Assembly (NCBI RefSeq): GCF_004924335.1 | Contig: NZ_CP024633.1 | Coordinates: forward strand, 1,550,001 to 1,614,000 | Direction: 5' to 3' | Source of the DNA: Mycobacteroides salmoniphilum | GTDB lineage: Bacteria; Actinomycetota; Actinomycetes; Mycobacteriales; Mycobacteriaceae | Length of the DNA: 64,000 bases | In this document: positions 27,217 to 37,401 of the stretch, piece after piece | How the letters are laid out: each line of letters starts with the position of its first letter | Numbering within the stretch: position 1 is the stretch's first letter | Made by a program: the position numbers and the translations under genes | The notes under the pieces: model-generated | The model's database searches: none | Told to the model about the DNA's origin: nothing | Seen by the model: the letters and a program-made list of their open reading frames with translations, nothing else

Positions 27217-28611
27217 ATGACTGACGTCCAGAATCACATCGGAATCGATCCCGCCAGCGCGCCCATCGAGGCACCGGCGGCCGAGGCGCAGGTCCGCGCC
27301 GACGATCGTGGACATGTTTTCCACTCGTGGTCCGCCCAGGCGGCCATCGACCCGTTGCCGGTCGCCGGCGGTTCGGGTGCGACGTTCTGGGATTACACCG
27401 GCAAGGAGTACCTGGACTTCGCCTCGCAGCTGGTGAACCTCAATCTGGGACATCAGCATCCGCGTCTGGTCGAAGCCATTCAGCGTCAGGCCGGCCGGCT
27501 GGCCACCATCGCGCCCGCCTTCGCCAACGACGTGCGCGGTGAGCTCGCCCGGCTGGTCGCCGAGCGTGCGCCGGGAACCCTGAACAAGGTCTTCTTCACC
27601 AACGGTGGCACCGAGGCCGTGGAGCATGCGGTGCGCATGGCCCGCCACCACACCGGTCGCCGCAAGGTGCTTGCCGCGTACCGCAGTTACCACGGCGGCA
27701 CCACCACCTCGATGTCGCTGACGGGTGAGCCGCGCCGCTGGGCCAATGATCCGGGTGACAACTCGGTGGTCCGCTTCTTCGGTCCGTACGCCTACCGTTC
27801 GGTCTTCCACTCCACCTCGCCCGAGGAGGAAACCCAAAGGGCGCTGGAGCATCTGGAGCAGGTCATCGCTCTGGAGGGTCCGCCCACCATCGCCGCGATC
27901 ATCCTGGAATCGGTGGTCGGCACCAACGGTGTGCTGGTGCCCCCGCCGGGCTACCTGGCCGGTGTGCGGGAGATCTGCGACCGGTACGGCCTGGTGTTCA
28001 TCGCCGACGAGGTGATGGTCGGCTTCGGGCGATTCGGGGAATGGTTCGCAATCAACGCCTTTAACGTCACCCCGGACCTCATCACCTTCGCCAAGGGCAT
28101 CAACTCCGGTTACGTCCCGCTGGGCGGCGTGGTGATCTCCGATGCCATCGCCACCAGCTTCGATCATCGTCCGTACCCGGGTGGGCTGACGTACTCCGGT
28201 CACCCGCTGGCCTGCGCGGTCGGCGTCGAGACCATCAAGGTGTTCGAGGACGAGAAGCTCCTGGAGCGCGTGCGCGACCTCGGTGAGCGCGTGGTGCGTC
28301 CGGAGCTCGAGCGCTGGGTGCAGACTCACCCGAGCGTCGGCGAGATCCGTGGCCGTGGCCTGTTCTGGGCCGTGGAACTGGTGCGCGACAAGCAGACTCG
28401 CGAACCGCTGGTGCCGTTCAATGCCAGTGGTGAGGCGGCCGCGCCGATGAACGCCTTCGCGGCGGCGTGCAAGAAGGATGGCCTGTGGCCGTTCACGCAC
28501 TTCAACCGCACGCATGTGGCACCTCCGCTGATCATCAGCGAAGAGGATCTGCGGCGTGGGCTGTCGATCATCGACGAGGCACTGAACGTCGCCGACGGGT
28601 ATGCCAACTAG
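27217..28611 (+). CDS. Class-III PLP aminotransferase
   Basis: A 464-residue PLP-dependent omega-aminotransferase. Motifs: [60 protein letters not shown] lysine in [18 protein letters not shown], and [15 protein letters not shown]. It belongs to the taurine/beta-alanine/aspartate-family group; the natural amine is not clear. It begins 13 nt after glyS with GAGGAG upstream and converges on acdS with a 4-nt overlap of the 3' ends. A role in amine or amino-acid degradation fits the neighbouring acdS and GntR gene. Confidence 0.85.
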   Translation: MTDVQNHIGIDPASAPIEAPAAEAQVRADDRGHVFHSWSAQAAIDPLPVAGGSGATFWDYTGKEYLDFASQLVNLNLGHQHPRLVEAIQRQAGRLATIAPAFANDVRGELARLVAERAPGTLNKVFFTNGGTEAVEHAVRMARHHTGRRKVLAAYRSYHGGTTTSMSLTGEPRRWANDPGDNSVVRFFGPYAYRSVFHSTSPEEETQRALEHLEQVIALEGPPTIAAIILESVVGTNGVLVPPPGYLAGVREICDRYGLVFIADEVMVGFGRFGEWFAINAFNVTPDLITFAKGINSGYVPLGGVVISDAIATSFDHRPYPGGLTYSGHPLACAVGVETIKVFEDEKLLERVRDLGERVVRPELERWVQTHPSVGEIRGRGLFWAVELVRDKQTREPLVPFNASGEAAAPMNAFAAACKKDGLWPFTHFNRTHVAPPLIISEEDLRRGLSIIDEALNVADGYAN

Positions 28612-29630
28612 CCGGTGAAGACGCCGCTGTAGGCGTTCAGGGCCGGCTGGCCGCCCAGGTGGGCGTACAGGACGGTGGAGCCCGGCTCGATGGTCCCGTC
28701 GGTGACCAGGTCGATCAGGCCTGCCATCGATTTGCCCTCGTACACCGGGTCGGTGATCATCGCCTCCAGACGCCCGCACAACTCGATCGCCTCGATGGTG
28801 GAATCGACAGGCACGCCGTACTTTTCGCCTGCCCACCCCTCGAGCACGGTGATCTCATCGGCGCTCAGGTCGCGTTCGAGGCCGATCTGGCCTGCGGTGT
28901 GCCGGGCGATGCGGGTGACTTGGTCGACGGTCTTCGGGAGAGTGGCCGACGCGTCGATCCCCAGTACGCGCCGGGGCGGGCCGCCGGCATCGGCGAGTGC
29001 GGCGAACCCCGCGATCATGCCGGCGTGCGTTGAACCGGTCACGGTGCAGACAACGATGGTGTCGAAGAAGACGCCCAGCTGTCGCTCCTGCGCGGCCACT
29101 TCATAGGCCCAGTTGGCGAAACCCAGGCCGCCGTACTTGTGTTCGGATGCTCCTGCCGGGATGGGATAGGGCTTGCCGCCGCTGTTTTCGACGGCGGCCA
29201 GCGCGTCCTCCCACGACCCGCGGATGCCGATGTCGAACCCCGCAGGGTCCAGCTGAGTCTGGGCTCCCATAATCCGTGAGAGCAGGATGTTGCCTGCCTT
29301 GTCGTTGACCGGGTCCTCCCAGTCCACCCAGCGCTCCTGCACCAGGTGGCACCGCATACCGAGTACCGCCGCCACGGCGGCCACCTGTCGGGTGTGATTG
29401 GACTGGTAGCCGCCGATGGACACCAGGGTGTCGGCGCCGCTGGCCAATATGTCCGGGACGATGTATTCGAGCTTGCGTGTCTTGTTGCCGCCGAAGGCAA
29501 GTCCGGAATTGCAGTCCTCGCGCTTGGCCCAGATCTGAGCGCCGCCGAGGTGCCGGCTCAGGCGCTGCAGCGGGTGGACCGGGCTGGGCCCAAAGGTCAG
29601 CGGGTAGCGGGGGAAATCGTGGATCGTCAA
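28608..29630 (-). CDS. acdS: 1-aminocyclopropane-1-carboxylate deaminase
   Basis: A fold-II PLP enzyme that breaks ACC to 2-oxobutyrate and ammonia. 340 residues, the usual family length. Key signatures: [16 protein letters not shown] (PLP lysine), [46 protein letters not shown] (the Tyr-Glu pair that separates ACC deaminase from D-cysteine desulfhydrase) and [17 protein letters not shown]. The start is TTG at 29630: it overlaps the GntR stop as TTGA, has AGGAGA upstream and gives the standard N-terminus; a longer frame upstream adds 17 poorly fitting residues. Co-transcribed with the regulator upstream. Confidence 0.92.
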   Translation of the reverse strand: MTIHDFPRYPLTFGPSPVHPLQRLSRHLGGAQIWAKREDCNSGLAFGGNKTRKLEYIVPDILASGADTLVSIGGYQSNHTRQVAAVAAVLGMRCHLVQERWVDWEDPVNDKAGNILLSRIMGAQTQLDPAGFDIGIRGSWEDALAAVENSGGKPYPIPAGASEHKYGGLGFANWAYEVAAQERQLGVFFDTIVVCTVTGSTHAGMIAGFAALADAGGPPRRVLGIDASATLPKTVDQVTRIARHTAGQIGLERDLSADEITVLEGWAGEKYGVPVDSTIEAIELCGRLEAMITDPVYEGKSMAGLIDLVTDGTIEPGSTVLYAHLGGQPALNAYSGVFTG

Positions 29631-30301
29631 GACGTTCTCCTGGCTTCGGCGCCTTCCGGTGCGGCGATGAGGGTGTGCCAATTGGCGCGCGCGGCATGAC
29701 CGGCGCCCTCGCCGTCACCGGCCTCGCACCGGGCGATGATCTGCTCGTGCAGGGCCACGGAGTGGCGCCCGTCGCGGCTGGCGAACCGGATGCGCTCGAG
29801 GCGGCGCAGCACGGGGGTGACTTGCTCGAGCACCGCCGCGATGTAGGGGTTGGCACTGGCCTCGACGGCGATGGCATGAAACTCGTCGTCCGCGGTCAGC
29901 GCAGCGTCGGGATCGTGCGCGTCGAGCGCGGCGGCGAAACGCGCGTTGGCGTGCCGCATCGCGGCGAGGTCACCGGCGGAGATGTTGGTGATCGCCTCCC
30001 GCACGGCGAGCTCGTGCATCGCCGCGGCGACGGACTGCGCCGCGCGTGCCTCCCGAACGTCGACGGGGCTGACGATGGTGTGCCGGCCCGGCTGGGTTTG
30101 CACCAGACCGGCCTGCTCCAAACGGGCGAGGGCTTCGCGGATCGGGGTTCGGCTCACGCCCAGCCAGCGACTCAGCTCGTCGTCCCGCAGCCGCTCGCCG
30201 GGGGCGAGGGTGCCGTCCACGATGGCCTTACGCAGGGCTTTGTAGGCGTCGTCGCGGAGCAGGGACCGCGCGACGACGCCCTCGGAGGGCGGTACTGGCA
30301 T
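29627..30301 (-). CDS. GntR/FCD-family transcriptional regulator
   Basis: A 224-residue regulator with N-terminal wHTH ([49 protein letters not shown]) and a helical FCD ligand domain. Candidate metal/ligand residues are in [12 protein letters not shown] and [15 protein letters not shown]. It overlaps acdS by 4 nt and so probably controls its own acdS operon. Its ATG lies at the edge of a perfect 14-bp palindrome (30301-30314), with no room for a ribosome binding site, so the transcript may be leaderless and directly repressed there. Confidence 0.9.
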   Translation of the reverse strand: MPVPPSEGVVARSLLRDDAYKALRKAIVDGTLAPGERLRDDELSRWLGVSRTPIREALARLEQAGLVQTQPGRHTIVSPVDVREARAAQSVAAAMHELAVREAITNISAGDLAAMRHANARFAAALDAHDPDAALTADDEFHAIAVEASANPYIAAVLEQVTPVLRRLERIRFASRDGRHSVALHEQIIARCEAGDGEGAGHAARANWHTLIAAPEGAEARRTS

Positions 30302-30314
30302 GCAATATATTGCA
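30301..30314 (-). promoter_or_regulatory. Perfect palindrome TGCAATATATTGCA, likely GntR operator
   Basis: A 14-bp perfect inverted repeat that touches the start codon of the GntR gene. The AT-rich centre (CAATAT/TATATT) could also serve as the -10 element. In a leaderless arrangement, regulator binding here would block initiation directly. Divergent or autoregulatory sites of this symmetric type are usual for FadR/GntR regulators. Confidence 0.6.
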
Positions 30315-30371
30315 CATCGTCAGCCGCTTGCCGTCAAGTGTTGTGCGAAATTTCAGGCAGAGACGGCCCTG

Positions 30372-32414
30372 CTAGAAGCGGCCGCCGCCGCCCCGGAAGC
30401 TCGAGCCCGAGGATCGGGACGACCCGCCGTAGGACGACGACCCGGAGCCGGACCAGGAGCTGTGGTGGCTTGATCCGCCGCTGAGCATGCCGCGCAGGAT
30501 GCCGCCGATCACGGCACCCGCGACGTTGCCGGCCACATCGCCTGCGACGGAGTATCCGGCGGAACCGCCGTAGTTGCCGTACCCGTTGCTGTAGTAGGAC
30601 TGGGCCGCGCGCACCTCTTGTATGGCGCCGCCTTCGGCGCGCGTTGACAGTTCGGCTGCCCGGTTGGCCCACAGAATGGCGTTCGAGGGATCCGACTGGC
30701 GGGCGGACTCGGCCGTGGCGATGCTGCGCTCGGCCTCCGCGAGGTATCCCCGCGCGGCGGCACCGACGGCTCCGCGGTGCAGGCCGATGTACTGGCCGAC
30801 CGCATTCACCTTCTGGCGGGCGGTGCCGATCGCTTGATCGAGCGCCCGGGCGCGGCGTTCGGCGGCGTCCTTCTCCTCCCGCACGGCCGCCAGGAGCTTG
30901 TCGAGCTCGGCATCGGCCGTGGCGAGGTGGGTGAAGGCGGTCAGCGGATCGGTGGACCCGACGCGCTCGGCATCGGCCACGGCGGTGACGGCGGTGTTGT
31001 GGGCCTTCGTCAGCTCGTCGGCACGCGGCACCGAACCTTGCCGTTGGAGTTCCTCGGCCTGGGCGATTCCCGACTTGGTGTCCGCGATGGCCGCGGGCAA
31101 CGCCTCGGTGGCGCGCCGGATGTTGTTGGCGGCGTTGTCCACCGCGTCCAAGAGTGCGGCGGCCTGGGCCAGTGCCGATTCGGCGCCGCGCACGGCGTCG
31201 ACGAGATTCATCTGCTGGCCCTCCAGGGGGCGGGCCGCCAGCTCGCGGCCGTGGGTAATCCGGGAGTCGGCGAACGTGGTGCGTTCGGTGGCCTCGGTGA
31301 TGTTGTCGGCAATCGAGGCCAGCGCCGCAGCGTCGAACTGGGCGCGCAGTTGTTCGAGGACACGCTGCGACTCGGGCACCCGAGCGGTCGTGGCGACCAC
31401 CTGCTGGGTCAGGGTGTCCAACTTCGTGGGTGCGTTGATCACCAGGTTGCGCAACGCGTCAAAGGCATTGGACTGATCATCGAGGGTGCGGTCGGCGCGT
31501 GCGGCCGTGGTGATGACATCGATCAGCAGGCGGCGCTGCTCCGTGGGTGTCTCCGGGACCGCGTCGTCGAGCTGCTTACGCACGGAGAATGCCTGAGCCA
31601 GCGCCTTTTTCGCGGAGTCGACGGCTTGCTGGAAGGGTGCGGTCTGGTCGGTGCCGAATTCCTCGACGGCCAGCGTGAGCTCGGCCTCGCTGGTTCGCAC
31701 CGCGTTGTCGACATTCACCACAATCGATTTCGACAAGCCGTCGAGCGCATCGACCGACTGCGCGGCCAGGGCCTCGGCGTTGGTCGGATCGATGCCCTTG
31801 GCGGCCTCGACCTCCGCGCGGCGACGGGATCGATTGCGGAACCAGGAGTACAGCATGAAGGCGCCGACCACGACGGCGCCGAAGGCCAGCGCGGCCAGGA
31901 TGGCCTTCCACGGAACGGAGGATGACGATGCGGCGGCCGACTCCAGGCCGTTGGCGGTGTTGATGGCGGCGCCATCCCAATCCGATGCGCGTAGCGCGGG
32001 CTCGATCGTGTTGGTGCGCAGTTCGTAGATCTCGGAGTCGCTGACGTTCTTGATCTCTGACGCGACGAGGAACGCGTAGCTGCGCTCCTGGGTTGCCACG
32101 GCCAGCAGGGCGTCGCGATCTCCCAATCCGCTTGTCTTGAGGGTCTTGTTCGCCCATGTCACGGGATCGGTGCCGTCGAAGTCCTTGACGTACACCACCC
32201 AGAGCCGCACGTGTTGTTGGTCGTAGAGCTGATCGATGGCGGCGCGCACCTTCGTGGGGTTCTTGAGCGCCCCGGCCCGATCGGTGACATAGCCGGGTAT
32301 CCGGAAGGGTGGGTCGGCGCTCGCCACGGGTGCCAGCAGCAGGGTCGGGGCAAACACCGTGAGCACCGCGATCATGACTCCCAGCAGGCTCCCGAGGGCA
32401 CGCAGCAGACGCAT
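30372..32414 (-). CDS. TPM-domain secreted/membrane protein (Rv2345-like)
   Basis: A 680-residue protein. Signal peptide [24 protein letters not shown], then a TPM domain ([39 protein letters not shown]), a transmembrane helix [22 protein letters not shown] near residue 200, a long coiled-coil-prone cytoplasmic region, and a Gly/Ser-rich C-terminus ending SFRGGGGRF. This is the arrangement of M. tuberculosis Rv2345. The reading frame continues about 240 codons further upstream, but ATG 32414 starts the signal peptide and avoids overlap with dgt. Function unknown; the TPM fold may act in envelope or photosystem-like repair contexts. Confidence 0.88.
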   Translation of the reverse strand: MRLLRALGSLLGVMIAVLTVFAPTLLLAPVASADPPFRIPGYVTDRAGALKNPTKVRAAIDQLYDQQHVRLWVVYVKDFDGTDPVTWANKTLKTSGLGDRDALLAVATQERSYAFLVASEIKNVSDSEIYELRTNTIEPALRASDWDGAAINTANGLESAAASSSSVPWKAILAALAFGAVVVGAFMLYSWFRNRSRRRAEVEAAKGIDPTNAEALAAQSVDALDGLSKSIVVNVDNAVRTSEAELTLAVEEFGTDQTAPFQQAVDSAKKALAQAFSVRKQLDDAVPETPTEQRRLLIDVITTAARADRTLDDQSNAFDALRNLVINAPTKLDTLTQQVVATTARVPESQRVLEQLRAQFDAAALASIADNITEATERTTFADSRITHGRELAARPLEGQQMNLVDAVRGAESALAQAAALLDAVDNAANNIRRATEALPAAIADTKSGIAQAEELQRQGSVPRADELTKAHNTAVTAVADAERVGSTDPLTAFTHLATADAELDKLLAAVREEKDAAERRARALDQAIGTARQKVNAVGQYIGLHRGAVGAAARGYLAEAERSIATAESARQSDPSNAILWANRAAELSTRAEGGAIQEVRAAQSYYSNGYGNYGGSAGYSVAGDVAGNVAGAVIGGILRGMLSGGSSHHSSWSGSGSSSYGGSSRSSGSSFRGGGGRF

Positions 32415-32474
32415 GGTCGCCAATCTAATGCCTCGCGAGGCGCGTGGACCCGTCCTGGCAGACTGGTGCCCACG

Positions 32475-33764
32475 ATGCGTACTCCGGATGCCCACAAGGA
32501 TGCCTACACCGACTCCGACCGTGAACGCGTCGTCACCGAGACACCGAAGACGGCGGCGATCGTCGAGATTCCATCGTCGGAGCACCGGACCGACTTCGCG
32601 CGTGACCGGGCGCGGGTTCTGCATAGCGCCGCCTTCCGGCGTCTGGCCGATAAGACACAGGTGGTGGGCCCGCGCGAGGGGGATACGCCGCGCACGCGGT
32701 TGACGCACTCGGTGGAGGTGGCGCAGATCGGCCGCGGTATCGCCACCGGGTTGGGCGCCGACCCGGACCTGGTGGACCTGGCCGGGCTGGCGCATGACAT
32801 CGGCCATCCGCCATACGGGCACAACGGTGAACGCGCGCTCGACGAGGTGGCGGTCGACTGCGGTGGGTTCGAGGGCAATGCCCAGAATCTGCGGATCCTT
32901 ACTCTGTTGGAGCCCAAAGTGGTTGACGCCGAGGGCAACAGCGCCGGGCTGAACCTGACGCGCGCGGCCCTGGATGCGGCGACGAAGTACCCGTGGCTGC
33001 GTCCGCCGGGCGGCGGAAAGTTCGGTGCCTACGTGGAGGACGCGGCGGCCCTGGACTGGGTGCGGGCCGGTGCGCCGCCACGGCGGCGCTGCCTGGAAGC
33101 GCAGATCATGGACTGGTCCGATGACGTCGCCTACTCGGTGCACGACGTCGAGGACGGTGTGATCTCCGGACGCATCGACCTGCGGGTGCTGGCCTCGCCG
33201 GGGGAAGCGCAGGTGCTCGCGGAGCTGGGGGTGAAGTCCTTCGGCGGGGTGGAGCAGGGCGCGTTGGAGGAGGCTGCCGCGCGCCTGGCCACGCTGCCGG
33301 TGGTCGCGGCCATCGGCCCGTATGACGGCACCCTGAGCGCGTCGGCGAACCTCAAACGGCTGACCAGCGAATTAGTGGGCCGGTTCGCCTCGGCCGCGAT
33401 CGGGGCCACCCGTGCGGTGGCCGGGGATGGGGCACTGGTCCGATTCGAGGCCGAGCTGACCGTGCCCGAGGTAGTAGCCGCCGAGGTGGCGGTATTGAAA
33501 ATGCTTGCGCTGCAATTCATCATGTCCGATCCGCGGCATATCGCGGTCCAGGGCCGTCAGCGTGAACGCATCCATCGGGTGGCGCAGTGGCTGGCGGCGG
33601 GGGCTCCCGCGACGCTGGATCCGGTGTTTGTGCCCGCGTTCGAGGCCGCCGCGGACGACGCGGCGCGCACCCGGGTGGTGGTGGATCAGATCGCCTCGTA
33701 CACCGAAAGCCGACTCGAGCGGGTGGACCGCGATAGCCAGGGTGTGCAAGCCAGCTGGGCCTGA
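32475..33764 (+). CDS. dgt: Deoxyguanosinetriphosphate triphosphohydrolase-like protein
   Basis: An HD-domain dNTP triphosphohydrolase of 429 residues, the length of mycobacterial Dgt. Metal-binding and catalytic residues are visible in [34 protein letters not shown] (the HD pair) and [17 protein letters not shown]. It controls dNTP pools and cleaves dGTP or other dNTPs to nucleoside and triphosphate. It is divergent from the TPM gene (60-nt gap), and dnaG starts 26 nt downstream; the dgt-dnaG pair is conserved in mycobacteria. Confidence 0.95.
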   Translation: MRTPDAHKDAYTDSDRERVVTETPKTAAIVEIPSSEHRTDFARDRARVLHSAAFRRLADKTQVVGPREGDTPRTRLTHSVEVAQIGRGIATGLGADPDLVDLAGLAHDIGHPPYGHNGERALDEVAVDCGGFEGNAQNLRILTLLEPKVVDAEGNSAGLNLTRAALDAATKYPWLRPPGGGKFGAYVEDAAALDWVRAGAPPRRRCLEAQIMDWSDDVAYSVHDVEDGVISGRIDLRVLASPGEAQVLAELGVKSFGGVEQGALEEAAARLATLPVVAAIGPYDGTLSASANLKRLTSELVGRFASAAIGATRAVAGDGALVRFEAELTVPEVVAAEVAVLKMLALQFIMSDPRHIAVQGRQRERIHRVAQWLAAGAPATLDPVFVPAFEAAADDAARTRVVVDQIASYTESRLERVDRDSQGVQASWA

Positions 33765-33789
33765 CGGCGCGGTTGGCTAAGCTGACTCA

Positions 33790-35694
33790 GTGGCCGGCCG
33801 GATTCCTGATCGCGATATCGCGGCGATCCGTGAGCGCACCCAGATCGAGGACATCGTCGGCGACTACGTTCAGCTCAAGCGCGCGGGTGCCGACTCGCTC
33901 AAGGGACTGTGCCCCTTCCACGACGAGAAATCGCCGTCCTTTCATGTGCGACCCAATCACGGCCAGTTCCACTGCTTTGGCTGCGGTGAGGGTGGCGACG
34001 CCTACACCTTCATCCAGAAGATCGAGCACATCACGTTCGTGGAGGCCGTCGAGCGGCTGGCCGACCGCATCAACTACACCATCAACTACGAGGGTGGCGG
34101 CACGGCTGCGCAGCGTGACCGTGGCACCCGGGCGCGTCTCGTCGCCGCCAACGCTGCCGCGCAGGAGTTCTACGCCTCCGCGTTGGATTCGTCCGAGGCG
34201 GCACCGGCGCGCCAGTATCTGACGGAGCGCAATTTCGATGGCGCCGCCGCCAAACAATACGGTTGCGGATATGCGCCCTCGGGGTGGGACGCCCTGACAA
34301 AGCATTTGTTGCGCAAGGGTTTTGAGTTCAAGGAGCTCGAGGCCGCCGGGCTGTCCCGGGAGGGCCGCCGCGGTCCGATGGACCGGTTCCACCGGCGGCT
34401 GCTGTGGCCGATTCGTGCCAGTAGCGGTGAGACGATCGGCTTCGGAGCTCGCAAGATCTTCGAGGACGACACCATGCCGGGCAAGTACGTCAACACCCCG
34501 GAAACCATGCTGTACAAGAAGTCCTCGGTGCTGTTCGGTCTGGATCTGGCCAAACGCGATATCGCCAAGGGACATCAGGCCGTCGTCGTCGAGGGCTACA
34601 CCGACGTGATGGCGATGCATCTGGCCGGGGTGACCACGGCGGTGGCTTCCTGCGGTACCGCCTTCGGTGACGAGCACCTCTCGATGCTGCGGCGTCTGAT
34701 GATGGACGACTCCTACTTCCGCGGTGAGCTCATCTACGTGTTCGACGGGGATGCCGCCGGGCAGGCGGCCGCGCTGAAAGCCTTTGAGGGAGAGCAGAAC
34801 CTGGCCGGCCAGTCGTATGTCGCGGTGGCACCCGACGGAATGGACCCGTGTGATTTGCGGCTCAAGTCAGGGGAGGGGGCGCTGCGGGATCTGGTCGCGC
34901 GCCGCACGCCGCTGTTCGCCTTCGCGATCCGGACGGCGCTGACTGATTCGGATCTGGAGATCGCCGAGGGGCGTGTGGACGCGCTGCGCCGGTGTGTGCC
35001 GATGGTCGCCAAGATCAAGGACCCGACGCTGCGCGACGAGTACGCCCGGCAGCTGGCCGGATGGGTCGGGTGGGATGACGTGGCCCAGGTGCTCGCGCGG
35101 GTGCGTGAGGAGGCCAGCAGGGCGGCGAAGGGCGGTTCGGTGTCCCCTGACCGTCGTCCCCGCGGTTCCGAACCCGCGGCGGCACCCAAGGTCGCCATGC
35201 CCGACGCCAAGGACCCCACGTTGTGGCCGCAGCGCGAGGCGCTCAAGGCGGCGCTGCAGTTCCCGGCCTTCGCCGGACCGGTGTTCGACTCGCTGACCGC
35301 GGAGAGCTTCACCCACCCTGGATATGTCGCGGTGCGCACCGCGATCGAGACCGCAGGTGGTACCGGGGCGGGGATTGTCGGTGGGGAGTGGATCGACAAG
35401 GTGCGTCAGAGCGCGTCGTCGCAGAACCAGGTGATGCTGATCAACGCCCTGACTGCCGAGGCCATCCAGGTGGATAACGAAGAGCGGCTGCCGCGGTACA
35501 TCGGCTCGGTGCTGGCCAAGCTGCAAGAGGTGTGGGTCGGACGGCAGGTGGCCGAGGTCAAGTCGAAGCTGCAGCGGATGTCGCCGGTGGACAACGCCGA
35601 CGAGTACCACGCGCTGTTCGGCGATCTGGTGGCGCTGGAGGCGTATCGGCGCAGCCTCGTGGAGCAGGTCAGCGGGGACGATCTGTCGGTGTAG
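33790..35694 (+). CDS. dnaG: DNA primase DnaG
   Basis: Synthesises RNA primers at the replication fork. 634 residues: CHC2 zinc finger near residues 40-65 (LCPFHDEKSPSFHVRPNHG, then CFGCGEGG), the catalytic core, the Toprim motif VVVEGYTDVMAMH and IYVFDGDAAGQAA, and a C-terminal helicase-interaction domain. GTG start. The length matches M. tuberculosis DnaG (Rv2343c). Confidence 0.97.
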   Translation: MAGRIPDRDIAAIRERTQIEDIVGDYVQLKRAGADSLKGLCPFHDEKSPSFHVRPNHGQFHCFGCGEGGDAYTFIQKIEHITFVEAVERLADRINYTINYEGGGTAAQRDRGTRARLVAANAAAQEFYASALDSSEAAPARQYLTERNFDGAAAKQYGCGYAPSGWDALTKHLLRKGFEFKELEAAGLSREGRRGPMDRFHRRLLWPIRASSGETIGFGARKIFEDDTMPGKYVNTPETMLYKKSSVLFGLDLAKRDIAKGHQAVVVEGYTDVMAMHLAGVTTAVASCGTAFGDEHLSMLRRLMMDDSYFRGELIYVFDGDAAGQAAALKAFEGEQNLAGQSYVAVAPDGMDPCDLRLKSGEGALRDLVARRTPLFAFAIRTALTDSDLEIAEGRVDALRRCVPMVAKIKDPTLRDEYARQLAGWVGWDDVAQVLARVREEASRAAKGGSVSPDRRPRGSEPAAAPKVAMPDAKDPTLWPQREALKAALQFPAFAGPVFDSLTAESFTHPGYVAVRTAIETAGGTGAGIVGGEWIDKVRQSASSQNQVMLINALTAEAIQVDNEERLPRYIGSVLAKLQEVWVGRQVAEVKSKLQRMSPVDNADEYHALFGDLVALEAYRRSLVEQVSGDDLSV

Positions 35695-35699
35695 CGGCG

Positions 35700-35948
35700 C
35701 TACTTGTTGTCGAGCTGAGGCTCGGGCTCCAAGATCATGGTCGTCTCGTCGATGGGTGTGAGCTCCACCATGTGCGGGTCCGGGGACAGTGAGTTGGCCA
35801 GGCGACGACGGCTGATCTCGATCAGCTTCTTGGTCGCGGGGCTGCCTGTGACGGCCTGATACCCGTTGACGATCTGCTCGTATCGGCGACGGCCAGCCTT
35901 CGCACCCAGCACGTAGCCAGCGGCCAGCACTAACAAAACCCGAATCAC
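35700..35948 (-). CDS. Small conserved membrane protein (Rv2342-like)
   Basis: An 82-residue protein with one N-terminal membrane helix (MIRVLLVLAAGYVLGAKAG), basic residues RRRYEQIVNGYQ and a polar C-terminus. It lies convergent to dnaG with a 5-nt gap, matching the Rv2342 position in M. tuberculosis. Function unknown. Confidence 0.8.
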   Translation of the reverse strand: MIRVLLVLAAGYVLGAKAGRRRYEQIVNGYQAVTGSPATKKLIEISRRRLANSLSPDPHMVELTPIDETTMILEPEPQLDNK

Positions 35949-36176
35949 GAACCCTCCACCAACTAACGAAGTTCTCCCTATCCTGCCTGACGCACCTGTG
36001 AACGGCTGAGCCAGGACACTTCCTTGTGCCCGACTATGAGCGACAACACCCTGTGCACTCCGTCTTTGTCGCTCGTAGGCGGGCGATACGGCCTGGCGGC
36101 CGGTTTGGCTTTCACCCCTACCCGTACGCTAAAGTCATGCCTCGGTTCGCGGTACAAACCGACGCGATCCGGATAG

Positions 36177-36249
36177 TCCCCTGTAGCTCAATTGGCAGAG
36201 CTTCCGACTGTTAATCGGACGGTTCTTGGTTCGAGTCCAAGCGGGGGAG
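36177..36249 (+). tRNA. asnT: tRNA-Asn (GTT)
   Basis: A 73-nt cloverleaf: acceptor arm TCCCCTG pairs with CGGGGGA, D-arm GCTC/GAGC, anticodon stem CCGAC/GTCGG-type with loop reading GTT, T-arm TTGGTTCGAGTCCAA. The discriminator is G and no CCA is encoded. It follows dnaG/Rv2342 as in M. tuberculosis and is followed by a clear terminator. The 6 kb beyond it is accessory, so it may have been an integration site. Confidence 0.95.
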
Positions 36250-36270
36250 CATAGCAGGTTTCATGCCTTG

Positions 36271-36300
36271 AACTCCGTCTCCTTCTGGAGGCGGAGTTTT
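36271..36300 (+). terminator. Intrinsic terminator after tRNA-Asn
   Basis: A 12-bp stem (AACTCCGTCTCC / GGAGGCGGAGTT, one G-T pair) with a TTCT loop, followed by TTTT. It lies 21 nt after the tRNA and is a good Rho-independent terminator, unusual in strength for mycobacteria. Confidence 0.8.
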
Positions 36301-36504
36301 GCATTCACCGGCCAGCAGCAGCGTGAGCCGCCGCCGCAGGATCCCAGGTTGGATCGATGCGGATACCGCGAGTGCGGCGAGCAGCGCGACGAATCCGAAC
36401 CAGTGCCGGTCTCGCGCATCAGTTCGCTGCGCGAGACAACGTCAAGCACTGAACAGTAAACTTGGATACGGGAATGCTTCGCCAAAGTTGGCAGGGGGTG
36501 CGCG

Positions 36505-36870
36505 GTGAGGGTACTGCAGGGACTGTGTGTTGTCGGAGGCCTGCTGGCTGGCTGTTCCACACCCGCTGGGCCACCGGATGCTCCGGCAGAGTCTTCTAGC
36601 GTCCAGCCCAAGATCACCGCTACGGCCCCGCCCCTATTAGTCATGCGTGACTTAGTGGGGATGCAATGGGCAGACGCCGAACCCATCTGTTTTGATCTGG
36701 GCCTGGTCAACTTTCAAGTCAAGGATGTCGCAATCGACGATCCTGACAAGGTTGGGCGGATCATCGCTCAAGACCCTCCTGCGGGTGCCCTTGTCAGGCC
36801 AGGCTCGGTCGTCATCCTCACTTTCGGGATCAACCCGGCGTCTGAACGAAGTGACGTCGAGAAACGCTGA
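36505..36870 (+). CDS. PASTA-domain lipoprotein
   Basis: A 121-residue lipoprotein with lipobox LLAGC and a Pro/Ser-rich linker, followed by one PASTA domain (VMRDLVGMQWADAEPICFDLGLVNFQVKDVAIDD ... GRIIAQDPPAGALVRPGSVVILTFG). PASTA domains bind peptidoglycan fragments or beta-lactams. GTG start at 36505. The next gene begins at its stop codon with a 1-nt overlap. Confidence 0.8.
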   Translation: MRVLQGLCVVGGLLAGCSTPAGPPDAPAESSSVQPKITATAPPLLVMRDLVGMQWADAEPICFDLGLVNFQVKDVAIDDPDKVGRIIAQDPPAGALVRPGSVVILTFGINPASERSDVEKR

Positions 36871-37153
36871 TGCCCAGGGCCCCGCGTCCCTGCCAGTGTC
36901 TGGATGCCGAATTCTACTGTGTGCACTGGCTGGTCAAGCAGGCCAATCCCGATGCCGCCCTTGGAGATATCCAAATCGAGGCTCTCGACACGGTTCGTGA
37001 TCTGGTGAGCGCTGGGCTGTACGAATCCGGTCGCAGTATCTCGACCACTACGGCGAACAAGGCGCCTGGGACTACTGCGCCTGGCTTAACCTCACCGACC
37101 GGGGGAGCGAATCGCTGAATCTCTTCTGCCTAAGGCCCAGGGAGCAGAAGTAG
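36870..37153 (+). pseudogene. Frameshifted small hypothetical gene
   Basis: The ATG shares a base with the previous stop codon. The first frame reads MPRAPRPCQCLDAEFYCVHW ... DTVRDLVSAGLYESGR up to about 37034 and then becomes low-complexity (STTTANKAPGTTAPG). In the -1 frame from about 37034 a compositionally normal protein continues: YLDHYGEQGAWDYCAWL and NLTDRGSESLN, to a TAG at 37153. The junction looks like a one-base frameshift in a gene of about 95 codons. I do not recognise the family. A read-error explanation is possible. Confidence 0.55.
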
Positions 37154-37401
37154 CTAAACAGGCCAACGCGGGCGATCAACACTCTCTGGAGCTGTTGTGG
37201 ACGCCTAGAACGGTGTCGTAGCCAATCTTGACGAGAAGCTTCGGAGAAGGTGACTCATCGTTGGCACGCAAGTGCGGGTGGGGGCCAGATGGGCGGCTGC
37301 TCATAGCTCAGCTGAAAGTTTGCTCGTCTGGTGGACGATTATCGGTTCGGGCCTGTACCGTTGTCTTCACATTCTTTGCTTGAACTTTGACGGGGGCGAT
37401 T

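Noticed and set aside
27190..28836. Minus-strand 548-codon frame over the aminotransferase
   Set aside because: Overlaps a motif-complete aminotransferase and the acdS end; no motif of its own.
36026..36214. Short plus-strand frame running into tRNA-Asn
   Set aside because: It overlaps the tRNA and has no ribosome binding site or similarity.
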